DNA from: Sphaerospermopsis aphanizomenoides BCCUSP55 | GTDB taxonomy: Bacteria; Cyanobacteriota; Cyanobacteriia; Cyanobacteriales; Nostocaceae | Length of the DNA: 64,000 bases | Direction of reading: 5' to 3' | Assembly (NCBI RefSeq): GCF_001586785.1 | Contig: NZ_LUFH02000011.1 | Span: 1 to 64,000 of the forward strand | Part shown: in pieces, positions 56,701 through 64,000 of the stretch | Layout of the letters: each line of letters starts with the position of its first letter | Position numbering within the stretch: position 1 is the stretch's first letter | Notes under the pieces: model-generated | Databases searched by the model: none | The model's input: only the letters and a program-made list of their open reading frames with translations | What the model was told of the DNA's origin: nothing | Program-made: the position numbers and the translations under genes

Positions 56701-59195
56701 TAAACGTCAAATTAAGAGGTATTAACTACGTTTCCGAAAAAACCAAAAATGCCTTTGCTGAAGCATTAAACGATGGATTCAAAATCAAAGGAGTTCAAGG
56801 AGTTCAGGAGTTCAGTAGTTCAGGAATAGAAACTTCACTAACAGAAGTTCAAAATTCTAAGCAATTAGAAATTCAAGACCCTAAGAAATTAGAAGTTAAG
56901 AATTCTGCAACTCCTGTAACTTCTTCCACCAACGGAAATGGTAACGGTAACGGTAACGGACACAAGAAAACCCCAGTAATTACTTCTTTGCAACAGTCCC
57001 AGATGAATCCTGTTAACCCTTCAAATCAAGCCACCAAAGAGTTATTACCTACAGTACCCTATGCGCTTGCAGAGCGTCTCGGAGGGAAAATGGAAACACA
57101 CCATAAAAATATCAACTTCCAACAGGTTCTAGAAAGTTTAGAAAACCTCCTGAACCAGTTTCAAAACAACCAAAGCGATAACTTAGAAATACACGGGACA
57201 TACCTGAACCATCAAATGGAATATGCCAGAACATTTTTCCAACTGATGCAACAGCAAAACGCCCTGTTTATTAATAGTAAATCTTCAGAAGCTGCCCAAA
57301 TCAAACAAGTAGTGATGGAAAGCTTCGAGCGCAGCATGATGCAGTTTCACAGCCAACAAGCTGAAACCCTCCGCATACATGAACAATATCTGCGGGAACA
57401 AGTAGAATACACCAAAAACTTTTTCCAACTGATTCAACAAGAATATTCTCTACTAATTGACGGTACAGAAACAATTCAACCCGTAATTCCGCCTCAATTT
57501 ACCGAGACACACACCAACAGTTTGCGGGAATTGATGTCCCCAAGCCCAGAACCAACCATTACAGAAACAGTTGTTCCTCCTACTGCCAAAATAGTAGAAA
57601 CTCAAGAACCTGTAATTATCCAAACTGCACCTGTAATAGAAGCAGTTACCCTGCCTAAAATTGCAGAACCTGTAATAGAAATACCCGCTCCAATTGTAGA
57701 GCCTGTAATAGAAAAACAACCGCAACCATTTGTACCTGTAGCATTAATTCCCGAACCAACAAACCCCGGAGTTAATATTCACGAATTAGGTAAAAACCTC
57801 CTAGCTATCACTAGCGAAAAAACCGGTTATCCCATCGAAATGTTAGAGTTCGACATGGACATGGAAGCCGACCTGGGTATTGATTCCATCAAACGAGTAG
57901 AAATACTGGGAGGATTGCAAGAATTATACCCTGACCTACCCAAGCCAAACCTAGAAGAACTGGCAGAAAAACGCACCATCGGTCAAATTGTTGAGTATCT
58001 GGAAAAGCAGGTGACAGGTGACAGGTTACAGGTGACAGAAGAGGTGACAGGTGACAGGTTACAGGTGACAGAGGAAGTCAAAGAAGAGTTAATAGCTACT
58101 CCCCAGTCTCTAGTCCCCAGTCCTCAGTCCCCAGCCCCCAGCAACGAATATGCAGAACTAGCGCAAACCCTGTTAAATATCACCAGTGAAAAAACAGGCT
58201 ACCCAGTCGAGATGCTAGAACTAGACATGGACATGGAAGCCGACCTGGGAATTGACTCCATCAAACGGGTAGAAATACTGGGAGCGATGCAAGAAGCATA
58301 CCCCGACTTACCCAAGCCAAATATAGAAGAATTAGGCGACCTGCGGACAATTGGACAAATCGTGAACTACCTCCAGAAGCTGGTGGGAGGCGAAAAAAAA
58401 AAGCTTGATGCTGACGCGATAACCGCAGATTTCATTCCCCAAGTGGTGGACTTAACCCCACCACCACCAGCAGACCCAAATCTTCCTCGTCGTCCGGTCA
58501 AACTAAAAACTTTACCCCGACCTGATTTTTGGGAATGCAAACTACCAGAGGGACACATTGGTGTAATCACTGATGATGGTTCTCTCACCACCACCAAACT
58601 GGCTCACGCACTCCTAGAACAAGGTTGGAAAGTAGTAGTTTTGAGTTTCCCCCAATCATTAGTTCCTGAACAGTCGCCATTACCAGTAGGAGTTACCCGC
58701 CTCACCTTGGCGAATATGAGTGAAGAACATCTACAACTACTACTGCAAAGCATCAGCATTCAACACGGAAAGATTGGGGCATTTATTCACCTACATCCAC
58801 AATTCACAACCACAAATATTGGTTATTTAGAAACAGAAAAAGCGATTGTCAAACACATCTTTTTGATGGCGAAACATCTAAAACAATCGCTTAACACAGC
58901 CGCCAATTTAGAAGGAAGAGTTAGCTTCTGCACAGTTGCCCATCTTGACGGCACATTTGGTTTAGACCACACAGAAAACTTCGGAATTATTGGTGCAGGA
59001 TTATTAGGATTAACCAAGAGCTTGAGATGGGAATGGCCAAAAGTATTCTTGAGAGCAATTGATTTAAATCCCAACTTAGATCCACACCAATCAGCAGAAT
59101 ATATTGTAGCAGAACTGCATGATTCTAACAGATATATCGGTGAAGTTGGTTATAGCTCCAAGGGAAGAGTAACACTCGTAGCCGAAACTGAATAA
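53769..59195 (+). CDS. hglE: Heterocyst glycolipid polyketide synthase HglE (KS-AT-ACP-ACP-psiKR)
   Basis: An 1808-residue PfaA-like synthase making the long alkyl chain of heterocyst glycolipid. KS occupies about 48-480 (C254 in DAACASS, EAHGTGT, GHTKAAAGAAS); AT follows at about 615-920 (S726 in GHSFGE). Two helical repeats sharing HxxYLxxQxEY lie at about 1110-1235, then a Pro/Val/Glu-rich linker. ACP1 and ACP2 follow with phosphopantetheine serines S1373 and S1497 (DLGIDSIKRVEIL), joined by a repeat-encoded linker. The last 190 residues look like the structural half of a ketoreductase without an NADPH loop; the catalytic half is in hglF. A second start at 53868 has a better ribosome site (GAGGAAAAAAAG) and would remove 33 residues. 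Confidence 0.93.
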   Translation: MMSADSINTALAELEKLVNSCEKDLMRFIEEKKMKSDNQISTNKINRQLQQNPIAIVGMASLLPQARNLRQYWANIVNKTDCITDVPESHWSVKDYYDPNPRTPEDKTYCKRGGFIPEVDFNPMEFGIPPSILEVTDVSQLLSLVVAKEAMEDAGYGESREFSRENVGVILGVAMAKQLGMPLSARLEYPVWEKVLKSSGLSDEDTQKIVEKIKSAYIKWDENAFPGMLANVVAGRIANRLNFGGMNCVVDAACASSFGALKMAISELVEHRSDMMLTGGVDTDNTIMAYISFSKTPAVSPSDNVKPFDAKSDGMMLGEGIAMLVLKRLEDAVRDGDKIYAVIKGIGTSSDGRYKSIYAPRKEGQVKALERAYNDAGFSPATVGLMEAHGTGTMAGDPTEFGSLRDFFSQYDNKKQHIALGSVKSQIGHTKAAAGAASLVKTALALHHKILPPTINITEPNPKLDIENSSFYLNTETRPWIRAEGEAPRRAGVSSFGFGGTNYHVVLEEYEAEQQQAYRLHNAPSEVLLFGSTPAELITKLEATFNNLQSNEGERHYSQLVQESKSLTIPKTAARIGFVAENLQEACKLLKVSIDLLKNKQSAVSWEHPQGIYYRSSGIELAGKVVALFSGQGSQYLEMGREAVMNFPALRRLYGLMDGLLIKDNLQPISEIVFPHPTFNEAEKNAQIAALQRTEYAQPAIGVFSAGLYSIFQQAGFKSDFAAGHSFGELTALWAAGVLSEEDYLYLVKSRGQAMAAPKDPDHDAGSMLAVKEDITKVEAVLRNYPQIAIANFNSPTQVVLAGPTGEIKKIQQKFQELGYGAVLLPVSAAFHTPLIAFAQKSFAIATKSVAFQNPKVTIFSNVTGKQYPQEPASIQRVLESHLSSSVMFKQEIENIYAAGGYCFVEFGPKRILTNLVKDILGERPHITVSLNPSTQKNSDRTLREAAIQLRVIGMALNNLDPYQLPPTLPPAETKKVLNVKLRGINYVSEKTKNAFAEALNDGFKIKGVQGVQEFSSSGIETSLTEVQNSKQLEIQDPKKLEVKNSATPVTSSTNGNGNGNGNGHKKTPVITSLQQSQMNPVNPSNQATKELLPTVPYALAERLGGKMETHHKNINFQQVLESLENLLNQFQNNQSDNLEIHGTYLNHQMEYARTFFQLMQQQNALFINSKSSEAAQIKQVVMESFERSMMQFHSQQAETLRIHEQYLREQVEYTKNFFQLIQQEYSLLIDGTETIQPVIPPQFTETHTNSLRELMSPSPEPTITETVVPPTAKIVETQEPVIIQTAPVIEAVTLPKIAEPVIEIPAPIVEPVIEKQPQPFVPVALIPEPTNPGVNIHELGKNLLAITSEKTGYPIEMLEFDMDMEADLGIDSIKRVEILGGLQELYPDLPKPNLEELAEKRTIGQIVEYLEKQVTGDRLQVTEEVTGDRLQVTEEVKEELIATPQSLVPSPQSPAPSNEYAELAQTLLNITSEKTGYPVEMLELDMDMEADLGIDSIKRVEILGAMQEAYPDLPKPNIEELGDLRTIGQIVNYLQKLVGGEKKKLDADAITADFIPQVVDLTPPPPADPNLPRRPVKLKTLPRPDFWECKLPEGHIGVITDDGSLTTTKLAHALLEQGWKVVVLSFPQSLVPEQSPLPVGVTRLTLANMSEEHLQLLLQSISIQHGKIGAFIHLHPQFTTTNIGYLETEKAIVKHIFLMAKHLKQSLNTAANLEGRVSFCTVAHLDGTFGLDHTENFGIIGAGLLGLTKSLRWEWPKVFLRAIDLNPNLDPHQSAEYIVAELHDSNRYIGEVGYSSKGRVTLVAETE
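58011..58076 (+). repeat. In-frame 33-bp tandem repeat in hglE
   Basis: Two 33-bp units, each built from GTGACAG/GTTACAG heptamers, encode VTGDRLQVTEE twice between ACP1 and ACP2. The same heptamer occurs between hglF and hglG. Confidence 0.85.
58099..58141 (+). repeat. In-frame CCCCAGT repeat in hglE
   Basis: CCCCAGT/CTCAGT heptamers encode TPQSLVPSPQSPAPS, the rest of the inter-ACP linker. They are STRR-like and do not resemble neighbouring coding sequence. Confidence 0.75.
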
Positions 59196-59214
59196 CTTGT
59201 AAGGTGGGCAATGC

Positions 59215-59395
59215 CCACCACACAAATAAACAGTGTTTCGCGCAAAGATACAAAGGAGCAAAGACGCAAAATATATTATCTTCTTCTTTTCGTCTCTTCT
59301 TCTCTTCTTCCTTCGTGTCCTTCGCTTTCTTCGTGGTTCATTAAATCTTCTCTTTGCGCCTTTGCGTCTTTGCGTGAGATTTTAACAAATAATCT
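59215..59395. repeat. Palindromic repeat between hglE and hglF
   Basis: A CGCAAAGATACAAAGGAGCA arm on the left and a TTTGCGCCTTTGCGTCTTTG arm on the right form a large imperfect inverted repeat of the kind dispersed in cyanobacteria. A 69-codon ORF over it is a by-product. Confidence 0.6.
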
Positions 59396-59551
59396 TCTGT
59401 TAGGTGAAAAGTTTTTTTAAAACGAACCACAGAAGCACAGAGTACACAGAGAGAGGAAACAATTTTTTTAACTATGCAGACCAATGAAATGTTTTGAATT
59501 TAGGCATTTTTAATTTTTAATTTTTAATTTTTAACTCATCACCGAGGAATT

Positions 59552-61282
59552 ATGACTGCAACACTTCAAGTTAATCCATCATCTGTCTTCGTTGTCAGTG
59601 GTGGAGCAAAGGGAATCACTGCACAATGCACAATTAAATTAGCACAAAATCAACCTTGTAAATTCATTCTTTTAGGTCGTTCGGAAATCACAGAAGAACC
59701 AGAATATGCTCGTGATTGTTTAGAAGATGCTGCTTTGAAAAAACGCATCATGGAAAATTTGATTTCTCAAGGTGAGAAACCAACACCCATGATGGTACAA
59801 AAGATATTTAATGAAATTAATTCTAGCCGAGAAATTAAAAAGACTTTGGCTGCAATTGAAGCCACTGGAGCAAAGGCAGAATATATCAGCGTTGATGTGA
59901 CTGATACAGTAGCATTACAAGAAAAACTCAACACTGTAGCTCAAAAGTTTGGACAAATTACAGGTATTATTCACGGTGCTGGTAACTTAGCAGATAAGTT
60001 AATTGAAAAGAAAACTTCTGAGGATTTTGAAAAGGTTTACACAGCCAAAGTTCAAGGATTACAAAATTTACTGAATTGTGTTAATCCTCAGCAATTACAA
60101 CATTTAGTTTTGTTTTCTTCGGTGACTGGTTTTTATGGGAATATAGGACAAAGTGATTATGCCATAGCTAATGAAATTCTCAACAAATCAGCCCACCAAT
60201 TTAAAAAACATTACCCTCAAACTCATGTAGTCGCAATTAACTGGGGTGGTTGGGATAGTGGGATGGTGACACCACAACTAAAAAAAGCATTTGCTGAAAG
60301 AGGAATTGATATTATTCCTGTAGAAATTGGCACACAAATGTTAGTTAATGAACTACATCCCGCCTTTCAAAATCAATCCCAGGTGGTAATTGGTAGTCCC
60401 ATGAATCTACCACCCACACCCTTAGAAACCGAACTAAAAAATCATCGCATCCGCAGACGGATGACATTAGCAGAAAATCCCTTTTTGTATGATCATACAA
60501 TTGCCGAGGTGCAAGTATTACCAGCTACCTGTGCCATGTCTTGGATGATTCATGCTTGTGAAGAAATTTATCCAGGTTATCGCTACTTAAACTGTAGAGA
60601 ATTTAAGGTATTAAAAGGAATATCCTTTAATTCCAGCCTTGCCGATGAATATATTCTAGAAATTCAAGAATTATCCAAAGCTGATGGTGAATTTATTGAA
60701 TTTCAAACTAAGATATTGAGTAAAAATGCCCAAGGTAAAACCCATTTTCACTTCTCTGCTATCATCAGAGTAGTGGGAAAAATGCCAGAAGCACCCATCT
60801 ATGAATCTCTGAATCTCACAGAAGATAACATTATTACCACCACAGGTAAAGGATTTTATCAAAATGGTGATTCAACCTTATTTCATGGGCCAGCATTTCA
60901 GGAAATTACCAGAGTGCTAAATGTTAACCCTAATAAAATTACAGTCGAGTGTTGTTGGCAAGAAATATCTGAACAAGCACAAGGACAATTCCCTGTTAAA
61001 TGGCATAATCCTTATACCACAGATATCAGTACCCAATCACTTTGGCTGTGGTTAAACCACTTTCATCAAGAAGTATGTTTACCAGGACAACTAACATATT
61101 CAGAACAATTTTTAGCTGTACCTTGTAACTCACCTTTTTATGTATCTTGTGAAATCGAAAATAAAACAGATACTGGTGCAACTGCTAATTTTATTCTGCA
61201 CAGTCGAGAAGGAAGAATATACTCCCGCATTTTAGGAGCGAAAGCAGTAATTTGGCCGATGAAAATGTTAAACAAGAAGTAG
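59552..61282 (+). CDS. hglF: Ketoreductase-dehydratase HglF
   Basis: A 576-residue protein with a catalytic ketoreductase followed by a dehydratase. KR: NADPH loop VVSGGAKGITAQ, catalytic S190 and Y203 (LFSSVTGFYGNIGQSDYAIA), and NWGGWDSGM. DH: a double-hotdog from about 295 with H315 in FLYDHTIAEVQVLPATC, then HGPAFQEI and an Asp in YTTDIS. It reduces and dehydrates the beta-keto intermediate held on HglE. The name follows the Anabaena order hglE-F-G-D-C-A-B as I recall it. There is a 356-bp gap from hglE filled with repeats. The KR's structural partner half is at the end of HglE. Confidence 0.82.
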   Translation: MTATLQVNPSSVFVVSGGAKGITAQCTIKLAQNQPCKFILLGRSEITEEPEYARDCLEDAALKKRIMENLISQGEKPTPMMVQKIFNEINSSREIKKTLAAIEATGAKAEYISVDVTDTVALQEKLNTVAQKFGQITGIIHGAGNLADKLIEKKTSEDFEKVYTAKVQGLQNLLNCVNPQQLQHLVLFSSVTGFYGNIGQSDYAIANEILNKSAHQFKKHYPQTHVVAINWGGWDSGMVTPQLKKAFAERGIDIIPVEIGTQMLVNELHPAFQNQSQVVIGSPMNLPPTPLETELKNHRIRRRMTLAENPFLYDHTIAEVQVLPATCAMSWMIHACEEIYPGYRYLNCREFKVLKGISFNSSLADEYILEIQELSKADGEFIEFQTKILSKNAQGKTHFHFSAIIRVVGKMPEAPIYESLNLTEDNIITTTGKGFYQNGDSTLFHGPAFQEITRVLNVNPNKITVECCWQEISEQAQGQFPVKWHNPYTTDISTQSLWLWLNHFHQEVCLPGQLTYSEQFLAVPCNSPFYVSCEIENKTDTGATANFILHSREGRIYSRILGAKAVIWPMKMLNKK

Positions 61283-61446
61283 GTGACAGGTGACAGGTAA
61301 CAGGTGACAGGTGACAGTAATTAGATTATTTACTGTTACCAATAACAAATAACTACAAAACCACGTTTGGGGGAATCGCGTAAATCCTAAAAAACTATTG
61401 GGGAATTAAAAATTAATTCTTAATTCTTAATTCTTAATTCTTAATT
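61282..61446. repeat. STRR block between hglF and hglG
   Basis: GGTGACA heptamers (61282-61317) follow the hglF stop directly, and TTAATTC heptamers (about 61407-61446) precede the hglG ribosome site. Confidence 0.8.
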
Positions 61447-61474
61447 CCCTCATACCCCAACGAGGATTTCAACA

Positions 61475-62836
61475 GTGGAAAAAATAGCCATTATCGGATT
61501 ATCATGCCTCTTTCCCGATGCAAACAATCCTGAACAATTTTGGCAGAATCTCAGCGAAGAAAAAGACTCAACCTCTGACATTAGCGTTGCCGATTTAGGT
61601 TTAGATCCTAGCATATTCTACGATTCAACCAAAGGCAAACCGGAAAAATTCTACTTTTTAAAAGGTGGATTTATCCGTAACTTTGACTTTAACCCCAGCG
61701 AGTACAATTTACCTGGGGAATTTGTCCAAAGTTTAGACAATACATTTAAATGGTCACTGTATGCAGCTAAACAAGCAATTATTAACAGTGGCTATTGGGG
61801 AAATCAATCTGCACTCTCTCAATGCGGCGTAATTTTAGGAACTCTTGCTTTACCAACGAAAGCATCTAATCAATTATTTGCACCGATTTATCAGCAAACA
61901 ATTGCACCTGCAATTAGTGAACTTTTGCAGGAAAAAGATTTCCGTTTAGGTGGTGCATTAACCGCAGCCAAAGCATCTCCTTATAATGCGATGGTTTCCG
62001 GTTTACCTGCTGCCATAATTTCCCGTGCATTTAGTCTTTCTGGAACTCATTGCTGTATAGATGCTGCCTGTTCATCATCATTTTATGCCATTAAATTAGC
62101 ATCCCATTATCTGCAATCAGGTAAAGCCGATTTGATGTTGGCTGGTGCTATTAGTTGCTCAGATCCGTTGTTTTTAAGAATGTTATTTTCAGGTATTCAA
62201 GGATATCCAGAGAATGGCATTAGTCGTCCTCTTGATAAATCATCACGCGGGTTAATTACCTCCGAAGGCATAGGAATGGTAATGCTCAAAAGATATAGTG
62301 ATGCTGTCAGAGATGGAGACAAAATTTTAGCAACAATCTGCGGTAGTGGTTTATCTAATGATGGGAAAGGTAAACATCTCCTCAGTCCCAATGCTCAAGG
62401 GCAAATTACCGCCTATCAAAGAGCTTATGATGAGGCCAAACTTGACCCCAAAACAATTGATTATTTAGAGTGTCACGCTACCGGCACTCTCTTAGGAGAT
62501 ACCACCGAATCTAACTCTATTGAAGGCTTTTTTGGTGAAAAACAAGCAACGCCTTTAGTGGGTTCAACTAAAAATAACGTCGGTCATTTACTAGTTGCTG
62601 CTGGCATGGTGGGGATAACAAAGACCATTTTAGGTATGTCTCATAATGTTATCCCAGCCACTATTAATGTCAGTGAACCTATAGGTTCTGAAAATCATGT
62701 TGTTTCGCCACAAAACATTGTCAGAACCGCCACACCTTGGCCGAGTAAAGGAACTAAGCAAGTAGCTTTGAGCGCATTTGGATTTGGTGGAACAAACTCT
62801 CATTTAGTTTTGGAAGAAGGGGAAGTCAGCAAATGA
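61475..62836 (+). CDS. hglG: Beta-ketoacyl synthase HglG
   Basis: A 453-residue stand-alone ketosynthase. The catalytic triad is complete: C199 (DAACSSS), H334 (ECHATGT) and H371 (NNVGHLLVAAG). The N-terminus EKIAIIGLSCLFPDANNPEQ and the C-terminus SAFGFGGTNSHLVLEEGE are standard. The start is a GTG at 61475 with GAGGA upstream. With the next protein, which lacks the catalytic Cys, it probably forms a KS-CLF heterodimer, as the two fused domains of PfaC do. The stop overlaps the next ATG (ATGA), so the two are translationally coupled. The symbol is by gene order. Confidence 0.85.
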   Translation: MEKIAIIGLSCLFPDANNPEQFWQNLSEEKDSTSDISVADLGLDPSIFYDSTKGKPEKFYFLKGGFIRNFDFNPSEYNLPGEFVQSLDNTFKWSLYAAKQAIINSGYWGNQSALSQCGVILGTLALPTKASNQLFAPIYQQTIAPAISELLQEKDFRLGGALTAAKASPYNAMVSGLPAAIISRAFSLSGTHCCIDAACSSSFYAIKLASHYLQSGKADLMLAGAISCSDPLFLRMLFSGIQGYPENGISRPLDKSSRGLITSEGIGMVMLKRYSDAVRDGDKILATICGSGLSNDGKGKHLLSPNAQGQITAYQRAYDEAKLDPKTIDYLECHATGTLLGDTTESNSIEGFFGEKQATPLVGSTKNNVGHLLVAAGMVGITKTILGMSHNVIPATINVSEPIGSENHVVSPQNIVRTATPWPSKGTKQVALSAFGFGGTNSHLVLEEGEVSK

Positions 62837-64000
62837 ATATTCAAGCAAGAATGAACGCAAAAATTGCAATTGTGGGCATGGATGCCTTTTTTGGTGAATG
62901 TGATGGATTAGATGCTTTTGAAAGCAGTATTTATGATGGAAAACAGCATTTTATTCCTTTGCCTGAAAAAAGATGGCATGGAATTAATGAACAGGAAAAG
63001 TTACTGCAAGAGTACGGTTTAGAAGCAGGAACAGCACCAGCAGGTGCGTATATTAGAGATTTTGAAATTGACACTTTAGCTTACAAAATTCCTCCGAACG
63101 AAGTTGAAAAACTCAATCCGCAGCAAACATTATTATTAAAAGTGTGCGATCGCGCCCTCAAAGATGGGAAAATTCAACCTAACGGTAATGTCGCCGTAAT
63201 TATTGCTGCGGACACAGAATTGTCTGTACACCAACTACAACAACGTTGGAATTCATCTTGGCAACTAAAAGACGGCTTAAATGCCGCAGAAATTTCCTTA
63301 CCACCAGAAAAAATTAGCCAGCTAGAAACCATAGTTAAAGATAGTATTCATCACCAAGTTGATACTGGTGAATATCTCAGTTATGTCGCCAACATCATGG
63401 CCAGTCGCGTTTCTTCTTTGTGGAATTTCTCTGGGCCTTCCTTCACTATTAGCGCCGTAGAAACTGCCACTTTTAAAGCTTTAGAATTAGCCCAAATGCT
63501 ATTAGCAACCAACGAAGTTGAAGCAGTAGTTGTCGGTGCTGTTGACTTAGCAGGAGGAGTAGAAAATGTCTTACTTCGCAGCCAATTTGGCCAAATAAAT
63601 ACAGGAATAAATACTTTAAGTTTCGACCAAAAAGCTGATGGTTGGACTGTGGGAGAAGGTGCAGGTGCAGTTGTCCTCCAGCGACATGATACAGCATTGG
63701 CAAACAATCAACGCATATATGCAGTAATTGATGGTCTGAGCATCGGTCAATCTCCTTCAATGGCTATAGATGCGGCTACCATTCACCAAGTCTGCAAACA
63801 AACATTTCAACAAGCAGGAATTCAGCCCCAAGAAGTCAACTATTTAGAAGTCTGCGGTAGTGGCATACCCACAGAAGACACAGCCGAAATTAACGGTATC
63901 CTCCAAGCTTATCCCCCCGTTGGTGATGGTTTACACTGTGCCATTGGTAGCGTCAAAGCCAATATCGGCCATACTTTCGTCGCTTCTGGTATTGCCAGTT
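62833..64000 (+). CDS. hglD: Chain-length-factor-like protein HglD, 3' end outside window
   Basis: At least 389 residues, open at the window edge. It has the ketosynthase fold (KIAIVGMDAFFGE, SSLWNFSGPSFTISAVE, WTVGEGAGAVVL), but the catalytic Cys is replaced by E210 (SAVETAT) and the first His motif reads GSGIPTED. SVKANIGHTFVASG is kept. This is the signature of a chain-length factor, the inactive partner that sets chain length. It overlaps hglG by four bases. In PfaC-like proteins an acyltransferase or dehydratase would follow; that part is not visible. The symbol is by recalled order only. Confidence 0.78.
   Translation, partial: MNIQARMNAKIAIVGMDAFFGECDGLDAFESSIYDGKQHFIPLPEKRWHGINEQEKLLQEYGLEAGTAPAGAYIRDFEIDTLAYKIPPNEVEKLNPQQTLLLKVCDRALKDGKIQPNGNVAVIIAADTELSVHQLQQRWNSSWQLKDGLNAAEISLPPEKISQLETIVKDSIHHQVDTGEYLSYVANIMASRVSSLWNFSGPSFTISAVETATFKALELAQMLLATNEVEAVVVGAVDLAGGVENVLLRSQFGQINTGINTLSFDQKADGWTVGEGAGAVVLQRHDTALANNQRIYAVIDGLSIGQSPSMAIDAATIHQVCKQTFQQAGIQPQEVNYLEVCGSGIPTEDTAEINGILQAYPPVGDGLHCAIGSVKANIGHTFVASGIAS

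Noticed and set aside
59211-59420. 69-codon ORF between hglE and hglF
   Set aside because: It translates a palindromic intergenic repeat and is rich in Ser/Leu/Phe for that reason.

Overview
The window reads as chromosomal DNA of a filamentous, heterocyst-forming cyanobacterium (order Nostocales; genus not determinable from this stretch). The main reason is the last 20 kb, which carries the heterocyst glycolipid locus: hglT, two further glycosyltransferases, hgdA, hgdC and hgdB on the minus strand, then hglE, hglF, hglG and the start of hglD on the plus strand. Supporting signs are scattered HIP1 octamers (GCGATCGC), many heptameric tandem repeats (STRR, e.g. GGGAATA, GGTGACA), AT-rich intergenic DNA and a chemosensory operon with cyanobacteriochrome-type GAF domains. 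All calls rest on reading motifs; no database search was possible.

Layout. 0-7 kb: housekeeping genes (group 2 sigma-70 factor, priA, ligA). 6.9-7.35 kb: relic of an IS630-type transposase gene split by a 137-bp MITE at a TA dinucleotide; the gene becomes in-frame when the MITE is removed. 8.3-18.2 kb: ten co-directional genes, mostly with strong Shine-Dalgarno sequences, that I cannot match to a named system: a small hydrophobic protein, a glycine-zipper membrane protein with a GrpE-like C-terminus, two DUF697-like membrane proteins, an Hsp70/actin-fold ATPase with a C-terminal membrane segment, a 908-residue HerA/VirB4-like ATPase, a two-TM protein, a small soluble protein, an HExxH metalloprotease and an E1/ThiF-like adenylyltransferase. 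It is bracketed by two MITEs of one family. This is the best candidate for an undescribed system.

18.4-31 kb: mixed metabolic and hypothetical genes (glycerophosphodiester phosphodiesterase, ChrA, CysK, several small cyanobacterial proteins, a methyltransferase, a GH57/DUF3536 protein, a Ca2+/H+ antiporter), a decayed luciferase-like monooxygenase pseudogene, and MITEs with AGGACTTACGCA-type ends. 31-42.3 kb (minus strand): a chemosensory operon read PatA-type regulator, CheY, CheW, multi-GAF methyl-accepting protein, CheA hybrid. The receptor is soluble, with five cyanobacteriochrome-like GAF domains repeating every 183 residues, so phototaxis control (Pix/Ptx type) is likely.

43.6-64 kb: in the glycolipid locus HglE/F/G/D form a PUFA-synthase-like iterative polyketide assembly for the long-chain alcohol; the glycosyltransferases and HgdA provide and attach the sugar; HgdB/HgdC are DevBC-type export subunits. 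A 2.1-kb gene-free leader precedes hglE. The window ends inside hglD, the chain-length-factor-like subunit.
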